DNA from: Gnetum montanum
Taxonomy: Eukaryota; Streptophyta; Gnetopsida; Gnetales; Gnetaceae
Reading direction: 5' to 3'
Assembly (NCBI GenBank): GCA_015680685.1
Contig: MNCI01012713.1
Location: 984,295-1,009,949, forward strand
DNA length: 25,655 nt
Shown: positions 19,782-25,655 of the stretch, piece by piece
Position numbering within the stretch: the stretch's first letter is position 1
Layout: each line of letters starts with the position of its first letter
The notes under the pieces: generated by a model
What the model saw: only the letters and a program-made list of their open reading frames with translations
What the model was told of the DNA's origin: nothing
Databases searched by the model: none
Made by a program: the position numbers and the translations under genes

Positions 19782-20565
19782 CAAACGTTTTCTCATAGTG
19801 GTTGAGCTCGTCGGGGTTTTAACGTGGGCTGGGCCTGTTCAGGATGGCGATCTTCCCCCAGCTCTAACTGTGGATAATAAGGGAGTTTGGTTCAGGGAAG
19901 GCGCTGGCAAATTTCTGGCCTTCCTGTTAACCAACTTCGAGGTGGTTATGTGGTCATTTTTTGATGAGGTGACTGCGCGCAGTGTAGTTGATGCATTATT
20001 GCTGGGAGTCGCAGAGGGCGTTGTGGTCTTCATGGAAAACAGTGATGAGGGCCCGTTTGTTGATGAAGATGGTAATACTCACGGGCCCAAGTCAACACGT
20101 CCGTTAGCGCGTGTATGGGAGCTGTTGCCACTAGGGTTGGATTATATTAACAACACTTTATTTATAGCTGCCCACGCGCACACCTTGTTTCAGAATCCTC
20201 CTGGCACAGTGTACAGAATAACCAGGTAAGACCATTTGACTTTCTTGCTTCATCGATCGTCATTTAATGTTAATTTTTGTTTTAACATGCATTTATTTGT
20301 AGGCCAAAGACTAACCCAGATGGGACTCTGATTGAGGACGAAAGGATAGCCCTCACTCGCATAGCTCTAGAGGCCTTTATGACAGCTCCCACTCTTCGTG
20401 GGGCCGTACTGGCTTAGACAAAGGGTTCGATGGTCCGCTTCCATGAGCAATTTTCTAGAGCCTTTGCGATGTGCAAAGCCTGTGGATGGCTGCACGAGGA
20501 CTGGACAGATGAGGGAACAATCTTCCCTCATAGTTTTGGCAGTACCTCGAAATCTACCACTAACG
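19782..20565 (+). other. Antisense gene exons 2-3: N-terminal region
   Basis: Exon 2 (148 codons) reads ...VVELVGVLTWAGPVQDG, then WFREGAGKFLAFLLTNFEVVMW, an Asp/Glu-rich stretch and LPLGLDYINNTLFIAAHAHTLF. Exon 3 continues with PDGTLIEDERIALTRIALEAF, a TAG at 20,415, then FHEQFSRAFAMCKACGWLHEDW. Hydrophobic helices alternate with charged loops, as in a folded domain. No catalytic motif is recognised. CKAC and a nearby His could bind metal, but one pair is too little to claim this. Confidence 0.6.
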
Positions 20566-20654
20566 GTGAGTAGTGGCATTTATTACATACGTTAGTGGAT
20601 TCGTTCAATTGTTTGGGGTGAGACCGATGTGATTGTTTTAACTTGTTTTAACAG

Positions 20655-21695
20655 TTGATGAACCCTCAGGTGGGGACCCTGTGACAACCGGACGAACTGA
20701 GATGACTTTGTTGATGAAGTTTGGGGGAGTAGAGAAGGCGCAGAAGTGGTTACGTAAGAAAGCCCCACCGTCCCTCACTCGTTGCTTGGATGATGCAGGC
20801 CTCCTAGAGCTTTTCATGACGCCAAGCCCTAATGTGTCAATTGGGGAAATGATAGGGATTGTGGACTCTTTCAATGAGTCTGTCTCTCAGTACAGCATCC
20901 AGATTAAGGGTGTCAAGGTGGTGTTTCATCTATTGCCCGTATTCTTTTCTAACTTATTCGGCATGCCGACAGATGGCCTACCCGTAGTGTTGGACAGGTC
21001 TCACAAAGAGCTCCAAACGATCCGTGAACTGGAGTCTTGGCTTGGTTTGACGAAAGGCCCCAAGGGGTTCTCAATGCAGGGGAAGGCAAAGGTTGTTGAG
21101 GTGAACGAACTGCATCCCCTGTTTCGAGCACGGGTGTTTCCCAAAACTCTTTCTTAGGTGCGGAGTTTTGGGGTGGAGGAGGTACGCACCATGCGAACGA
21201 TTTTGGAAACTGGGATGCAATACAATTGGGCTCAGTTTTTGTTGGCGGGCATGCATAAGGAGATTGTGCGGTTGCGCACGAATATCAAAGCACAATCGCA
21301 CTTCACTTTTGCCTTCTTCGCCAGCTATCTTCGTCGTTTTGCCAAGTTCCTTGTGGTGCATGCGGACAACAAGTTTGTCCTATGGGATCGGGGTCAACTA
21401 TCCCATCCATGGGTCAAGCACTTGTATGCGACTGCCAAGTTGCAGGATGCCCCAGAAGGTATCGATGAGTCCGTGTTTGTTACTACAAGGGGATCATCCA
21501 GCAGTTCCATCCATACGCGGGACAGTCTAGGGGTGGAGCCAGCGGATGTACCTTTAACCGCTAGATGGGTAGAGCGGGTAATCAAGGAAACAGTTGGCAA
21601 AGCCAAATCGAAATTGAAGAGACCCGAACGCCCCACAGAACAAGCCGCCGAGATAAACCAGCCACGTGTAAAGAAAATACGCTTCAAGATACCTG
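20655..21695 (+). other. Antisense gene exon 4: central domain, PMD/Transposase_28-like in style
   Basis: 347 codons, the largest exon. It contains WLRKKAPPSLTRCLDDAGLL, then ISIQ-type strands around QYSIQIKGVKVVFHLLPVFFSNLFGMPTDGLPV. This 'own-strand, then LFGMPxDGLPV' form resembles the start of plant-mobile or gypsy-associated transposase-like domains, judged by eye only. After a TAG (21,155-21,157) the same frame continues with MRTILETGMQYNWAQFLLAGMHKEI, FAFFASYLRRFAKFLVVHADNKF and a basic tail, KAKSKLKRPERP...VKKIRFKIP. The basic tail could be a nuclear localisation signal. A polybasic tail and a tryptophan-rich core would suit nucleic-acid binding, but that is inference. Confidence 0.6.
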
Positions 21696-21789
21696 GTGAA
21701 CGAAGCCCATCTACTTATCATTTTATCATTTTCGTTTATGTGTAACCCTTGCTTCAATTGCTTACGTTGTTGTTTTTGATTTGATGAAG

Positions 21790-22299
21790 TGAGGAAGCAG
21801 GCCTTAGAGACCATCAAAGAGGAGGAGGATACGCACACAGAGAAGAACAATGAGGGGGAAAGCCTGGAGAAGAGCCAAGGCAGGGAAACAGAGCTATTAA
21901 CGGAGAGGACTGCTGACACTGACCCTTTAGATGACCCAGACGCCATGAACCAGATGTTTAGTAGCTTCCTCAAGGGTGACTTGGATTTGGGTGACCCCCC
22001 GGAAGGTGACAAGGACCAGGGTATGTCTGTTCTTGTTTTTTATCATTTTTTGAATTAATTGTGGCTCCTATGTTTTTTTATCTATTTTCGTGTTTTTGGA
22101 TTAGATGAAGGTAGCGATACCTGGACGGTACGGTTGGACGTCCCCATGAAGACGGTTCCCCCTGAGAGGACCGCTGAGGTTAGTTCTTCTCGTACGAGTC
22201 AACCACTTATTTGGTTAGAGATGCCAAGTAAGTCAGATTTTGTGGATGGAATCGCGGAAGAAGTTATTGAGCATCTCCAAGAAGTCCATCCTGATATAG
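21790..22299 (+). other. Antisense gene exons 5-6: acidic linker
   Basis: Exon 5 (77 codons) is highly acidic and low in complexity (IKEEEDTHTEKNNEGESLEK, DTDPLDDPDAMNQMFSSFLKGDLDLGDPPEGDKDQG). Exon 6 (65 codons) has RLDVPMKTVPPERTAEVSSS and FVDGIAEEVIEHLQEVHPDI. All junctions here use phase 1. The region is probably disordered with a short helical end. Confidence 0.6.
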
Positions 22300-22375
22300 G
22301 TATGACTCGTTTAATGATTAGGAGCTTCCTGTCTTATTTGTACAGTTCTAACGTTCGTATTTTCTGCGTGGGCAG

Positions 22376-23160
22376 GCGCTAAACTAAGATGGGATCCCTC
22401 TGAGGGCATCAGCATGGAAAGCCTGACTACGCTCTCCCCAGAAGTGGAACAGGTGCCAAGGCCTGTTTATGAAGGCGTTGCAGACAGCCTTGCGCACAAT
22501 GCCAAGTCGTTGTGGACTTGTAGGCGTTCTGTTGAACAATTGTGGTTACAAGTACAAGCAAAGGAAAAGGCATTCTCCGAAGTATCAGAGGAGCGTGACG
22601 ATTTAAAGGCTCGATACGAGTTCGCCGCTGCTAGACTGAGTGGAGATCGTTCTTGGCGAACATCAGAGATTACATACACGAGGTATTGGAACCTTTTGAA
22701 CCGTCATGCATCACTGACTCGGAGAATAGTGGAATGCAAAGCTCAAGTTAATCTCCTGAACCTCAAATGTCAAGATTGGAAGGCTTTCGCTTCCAAGGTT
22801 CGCAAATGGGGTCAGGATGAGAAGAACCATAAACATCAGTATAAGAAGTCACTAAAAGAAGTGTCCATTGAAAAACGACAGCTGGAGATGTTTGTGGAAG
22901 GTTTGGGTTTGCGTTCCGCCTTCGATACCTTTGCCCAAAATACTATTGTAGAAATGGAATCACCTAAGAGGGTCATCACAACTGCTTCTGGGGAAGTGTC
23001 AGTAGGTGAATTTCCTCTGAAATGTCCTACCTGGTCAGCTGTCGACAAAGGCAAGGCTTTGGCAAACATTGACCTAGGCCTGGGTGGGACAGATTGGGCC
23101 AACGTCCCAGAGGAGGAGATCCTTCATCGGCTAGAGTTTGGCTTAGGGGGATCCCCTATG
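22376..23160 (+). other. Antisense gene exon 7: coiled-coil region
   Basis: 262 codons without a stop. A long heptad-like helix lies around VEQLWLQVQAKEKAFSEVSE and continues through ERDDLKARYEFAAARLSG. A second helical, basic part contains RYWNLLNRHASLTRRIVECK and WKAFASKVRKWGQDEKNHKH. It ends in KRQLEMFVEGLG and a Gly-rich tail. The coiled coil suggests self-association. The intact frame, with no damage over 786 nt, shows that decay of this gene is slight. Confidence 0.65.
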
Positions 23161-23259
23161 GTAAGCGTTTTGCCTTTACGAAGTTAACTTATTGGATAGG
23201 GTTTAAAGTTTTAACATCTTCTCATTTTTACGTTGGTTGTTGATTTTTGGTGTTTTCAG

Positions 23260-23361
23260 CATGAAGGTGGTGATGATACACACGAGGCTGGCCCTAGTGG
23301 AGCAGGGGCTCCTGACGCTGGTGGTTCTAAGGGAGATGATCCTCCTGTCACGGACGCTTAG
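23260..23361 (+). other. Antisense gene exon 8 and stop codon
   Basis: 33 codons, Gly/Asp/Pro-rich (EAGPSGAGAPDAGGSKGDDP), ending at TAG 23,359-23,361. The acceptor TTTTCAG| is strong. AATAAA, part of AATAAATAAATA, at about 23,475 is a reasonable polyadenylation signal ~115 bases downstream. Confidence 0.6.
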
Positions 23362-23469
23362 TGCTTTTGTAGTTTTGTTGTTTTTTTTGTAGTGGTTTTT
23401 GCTGATTCAGTTGACACGAGCATTGTAACTGAAAAATGCTGAGAAAAACAGGCATTATTTGTACAACAT

Positions 23470-23485
23470 TGCATAAATAAATATT
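23470..23485 (+). terminator. Polyadenylation signal candidate
   Basis: Overlapping AATAAA words (CATAAATAAATATT) lie ~115 bases after the stop of exon 8, with T-rich sequence following. Confidence 0.45.
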
Positions 23486-23607
23486 TTTTGCTGATTTTAA
23501 GTTGTTTGCACATACGATACGACATTAAAATGTTTTTGGGTTTGCTTTTCTGTTTTAAAGATGACACATTGAAGATAAATGATGTGTAAAAGGAAAACAG
23601 GGTACGC

Positions 23608-23893
23608 GCTAGTTTGAGGCCATTTCGGGCCTCCATGCGTAGTTTAAGGCCATTTCGGGCCCCATTGTAAACAAGTGATTTTTTAGGGAAAGTGGATGTT
23701 CCGTAGTGGACCGACCATTTCTGATCATGGCTAGTTTTATGTCATTGCAGACATGATAGTTTAACGTCTTTTCGGACAGGGAGTGTTGTAATTTTTTGTT
23801 TTTGCTGTTTATCATTGTTTCTTTGTGTTTTTGGGTTTTATCGTAGTTTAATGTCATTTCGGACTAGTTATAGTTTAACGTCGTTGCGGATGA
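23608..23893 (+). repeat. Array C of AGTTTA-led mini-hairpins (6 copies)
   Basis: Units are GAGGCC-ATTTCG-GGCCTC (~23,616), GGCC-ATTTCG-GGCC (~23,647), ATGTC-ATTGCA-GACAT (~23,739), GTC-TTTTCG-GAC (~23,766), GTC-ATTTCG-GAC (~23,852) and a slightly decayed GTC-GTTGCG-GA(T) (~23,880). Each is preceded by (T)AGTTTA, AGTTTG or AGTTTT. Located between the antisense gene's 3' end and the protease end of the retrotransposon, in direct orientation with arrays A and B. Confidence 0.85.
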
Positions 23894-23900
23894 AAGGGGT

Positions 23901-24179
23901 TCATTTTAGTTGTTTTTTGATTTTCCTGATTTTTATGTCAGGGGGTGTATTGATCAGCACGATTTTGTATTCCCCGTCTCCCTCGCTGATCACGTTGAAT
24001 GGCAATTCAGTCCAGGAGACGTCTGTTCGAACGTTTTCGATTTCGGTATTTTCGGGCGCTTCGATATTGGTCGTTGTTTCCGTGTTAGTTTCTTCGTGAG
24101 GCGGAAGGTGTACAGTGTTAGACGCAGGTTTTTCGGTTTTGGGCTCTTGTCCCGTGTTTGAAGGTTTACTACCCACCAG
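23901..24179 (-). pseudogene. Protease-RT linker, end of the first pol exon
   Basis: In the same minus frame as the protease C-terminus, after a TAA at 24,180-24,182. It is an acidic, Thr/Glu-rich stretch (GQEPKTEKPAS, ETNTETTTNIEAPENTEIE), followed by ELPFNVISEGDGEYKIVLIN and a stop just before array C. In Ogre-type elements this is where the intron donor would lie. No strong donor consensus is seen (GTGATC at ~23,995 and GTGCTG at ~23,960 are weak), so the junction is left open. Confidence 0.5.
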
Positions 24180-25602
24180 TTACCTTTTGTTTGAGTCCTT
24201 TTGACCAGGTTTGTCGAGTTCAACTTCAGAGCCTTGTTTGCTGTCCGTGTGAGATGAAATAATGGGAGTAACTGCTTCCCCATGTATGACTATTTGACCA
24301 CCCTCATAGGGTAGGTGAATCTCCTGATGTATAGGAGAGGAAACGGCTCTCAGTTGGGCTAACCAGGGTCTTCCTAATATTAGGTTGAAACCTGGCATTT
24401 CATTGACAACGAAAAATCAGCGGATGTGGGGAACTGGTCTCCCGCTACGAATTCTAAGGTTATCGTGCCTTTGACCAGTACACGTGACCCGCTAAATGAC
24501 TTTAAACATGTCGTTGTGGTGGGTTTGATCGAGTTGGTAAGTCCCAATTGTTTGATGATGGGATAGGGTACGAAGTTGGTAGCTGCCCCGTCATCTACAT
24601 GTACCCTATGTATTTTGAATTGGTTTACATGTATAGTTATGAACATAGGGATTGTTGTTGTCTCACCTGTCTTTTTGTCCATTTTGATGTTCTCATCGTG
24701 GAAGCTCAAGGGCTTAGGACCAACCTCGTGAGAGGGGTACATCACCGCATGAATGGCCGGTTCGCTTGGGGGTAAGTCCTCACTAACCGGGATCGATGTT
24801 AACATGCATACTAGAGCTTCGCGATGAGTCCGAGACGTTAGTACCAAGTCATACAAGCTTAGGGACGTGTTTTTTTGTTTCAAGGCTTGTGTGACTTGCG
24901 TCAGGGCCGTTGCAAAATCTCTACTATCAGGAACATTTTTATCAGCAGTGACTAGGTCCATGGGACCCAACAATTTTATTTCACGTTTTGGTGGTTTGTC
25001 GTTATTGTTAGGACCTGCCGTGTTATGCGGTTCTTGTGTTTTGGATGATTCACCATTGCTATCTATGTTTGGCGGATCACTGGATGATGACATAGGCATG
25101 GAGTCCAGTGGAGTTGGTTTGGGTGGCCCCAGAGCTAGTCGTTGGCGCTCTTTCTCCAATCGTTCCCAGGTAAGCTTATCGGCTAAGCGTTCTCGGCGTG
25201 GAGGTGGAGCTGGTTTGGGGGCCTGGGGTTGCCCTGGGACCTTTACGACGTATGGAGCTGGTCGGGGTTGCAAGTGGATGGTCGGATATGATTGGGTAGG
25301 AGTACGTCCAGGTATCCTGATGACGTACGAGATTGGTCTGGGTGGAGGTTGGACCTCCGTTGTTGCAACGGAAGATGGTACTCGGATTACGAAGGGGGTA
25401 GGCCGAGCATAAGGGGTTGATGCATCCGCGGGATTGAGTGGAGGGATGTGCACCATGTATGGTTTTGACGTGTCATAGTGTTGGGAGTGGGTACAGTGGG
25501 GGGCACTTGGACTACGTACGGCCGCTGCGGGGCATGGGATGATTGAGAGGCGGGTGCCGACTCAGCGGGAGGGATCTGAACTACGAACAATTTGTTAAGC
25601 AT
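24180..25602 (-). pseudogene. gag tail, repetitive linker and aspartic protease
   Basis: The protease cleaves the element's polyprotein. The 358-codon frame 24,380-25,456 starts with a Pro-rich linker and has a charged segment (LADKLTWERLEKERQRLA). It then has the Tat/Athila-type pre-protease helix (LSLYDLVLTSRTHREALVCML, 199-220). The protease site is VDDGAATNFVP (287-297), with catalytic Asp in DDGA. The domain is broken by a one-base loss in a T run near 24,410. The second half (24,180-24,398) has LILGRPWLAQL and AVSSPIHQEI, typical of the C-terminal half. Upstream, a further one-base shift near 25,480-25,490 splits off the frame 25,387-25,602. Most of gag lies outside the window. Confidence 0.8.
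25240..25602 (-). repeat. Repeated peptide motif in the gag-protease linker
   Basis: Six copies of [FY]-V/M-[VI]-x-[VI]-P occur in the translated linker: FVVQIP, YVVQVP, YMVHIP, FVIRVP, YVIRIP and YVVKVP. They are spaced roughly 20-30 residues with Pro-rich spacers. The DNA copies are diverged, so the protein motif has been kept longer than the DNA repeat. Confidence 0.75.
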
Positions 25603-25655
25603 TCCTTGTTTATTTTCGGGGTAGATGGTGTTAATGCGGGGTGTGCTGGATTCAT

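Larger units (their letters stand above)
19058..23361 (+). pseudogene. Eight-exon gene antisense to the retrotransposon, in the protease-RT spacer; unknown function
   Basis: Exons inferred from GT-AG sites with matching phases are 19,058-19,086; 19,782-20,225; 20,303-20,565; 20,655-21,695; 21,790-22,020; 22,105-22,299; 22,376-23,160; and 23,260-23,361. Total 3,090 nt (1,029 residues plus stop). Introns are 695, 77, 89, 94, 84, 76 and 99 bases. Six donors are GTAAG-, GTGAG- or GTATG-like and one is GTGAAC. The joined frame is interrupted only by TAG at 20,415-20,417 and 21,155-21,157; another in-frame TAG (19,037-19,039) precedes the chosen ATG. The ATG is the first in frame after that stop, and an earlier one (19,022) is cut off by it. 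The product has a globular middle, an acidic linker and a C-terminal coiled coil. No family is certain. The middle recalls proteins of antisense ORFs in plant Ty3/gypsy elements (Transposase_28 or plant-mobile-domain type). Two further TAGs suggest a recently dead copy. Confidence 0.75.
12354..25655 (-). mobile_element. Giant Ty3/gypsy retrotransposon, Tat/Ogre-like, incomplete at the right edge
   Basis: Minus-strand order is gag-linker, protease, large spacer with an antisense gene, RT, RNase H, second RNase H, integrase, and 3' region. An additional archaeal-type RNase H after the RT-linked RNase H is diagnostic of the plant Tat lineage. The large size (over 13.3 kb without 5' LTR and most of gag) and a large protease-RT spacer recall Ogre. 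In pea Ogre that interval holds an intron, by published knowledge. The left end is placed at TG 12,354 because the older RT frame runs up to that point, with CTGCA as a possible target-site duplication. The partner duplication and 5' LTR are outside the window. The copy is disabled by stops and a few single-base frameshifts but is far younger than its surroundings. Confidence 0.8.

Noticed and set aside
20367-23102. Minus-strand frames across the antisense gene
   Set aside because: Shadows of plus-strand exons: the plus strand has splice-consistent phases and continuous protein character, and the minus frames do not connect.
18421-23900. A DNA transposon (for example a Mutator-like element) carrying the antisense gene into the retroelement
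   Set aside because: No terminal inverted repeats or target duplication are visible at the edges, and the mini-hairpin arrays on both sides are direct and shared with the region beyond integrase.
1-25655. CRISPR arrays, tRNA or rRNA genes
   Set aside because: None seen. The mini-hairpin and palindrome arrays lack the constant repeat and unique-spacer pattern of CRISPR, and no cloverleaf was recognised.

Overview
This window looks like plant nuclear DNA from a repeat-rich, probably large genome. No ordinary host gene, tRNA, rRNA or CRISPR array was recognised. Nearly everything that can be named is retrotransposon. The host call rests on plant-type Ty3/gypsy lineages: a Tat/Ogre-like element with two RNase H domains, and an Athila-like element with an FMDDF reverse transcriptase box. 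A gymnosperm or other large-genome seed plant is only a guess.

Layout. From 1 to about 12,353 lies old, AT-rich, heavily decayed sequence. It holds a non-LTR (LINE) reverse transcriptase relic (~500-1,740, +), a copia/TRIM-like region with primer-binding and polypurine signatures (~1,900-3,610), and a long decayed coiled-coil reading frame (~4,789-7,550, -). It also holds the RT, RNase H and integrase remains of an Athila-like Ty3/gypsy element (~9,770-12,353, -). At ~12,354 composition changes abruptly inside that older RT gene. A younger, GC-richer giant Ty3/gypsy element begins there and runs past the right edge of the window.

The younger element is on the minus strand. Right to left it has the tail of gag and a linker with repeated peptide motifs, protease (24,180-25,602), a ~5.5 kb spacer, RT, RNase H, a second archaeal-type RNase H and integrase (14,905-18,420), then a 3' region or LTR (~12,354-14,900). 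The RT-to-integrase frame has no frameshift over 3.5 kb. It carries six in-frame stops and two catalytic Asp-to-Asn changes, mostly explicable by C-to-T decay at methylatable sites.

The most notable feature is in the protease-RT spacer. An eight-exon gene lies there on the opposite strand (about 18,790-23,480, +). It has a TATA box, seven GT-AG introns with matching phases, a ~1,029-codon product with a C-terminal coiled coil, and a polyadenylation signal. Three short-motif systems accompany the element: an AGTTTA-led mini-hairpin family whose stems covary between copies, in three spacers; CAGCGTATACGCTG-type palindromes, clustered in both the 3' region and intron 1 of the antisense gene; and a 36-bp minisatellite built from the same palindrome.
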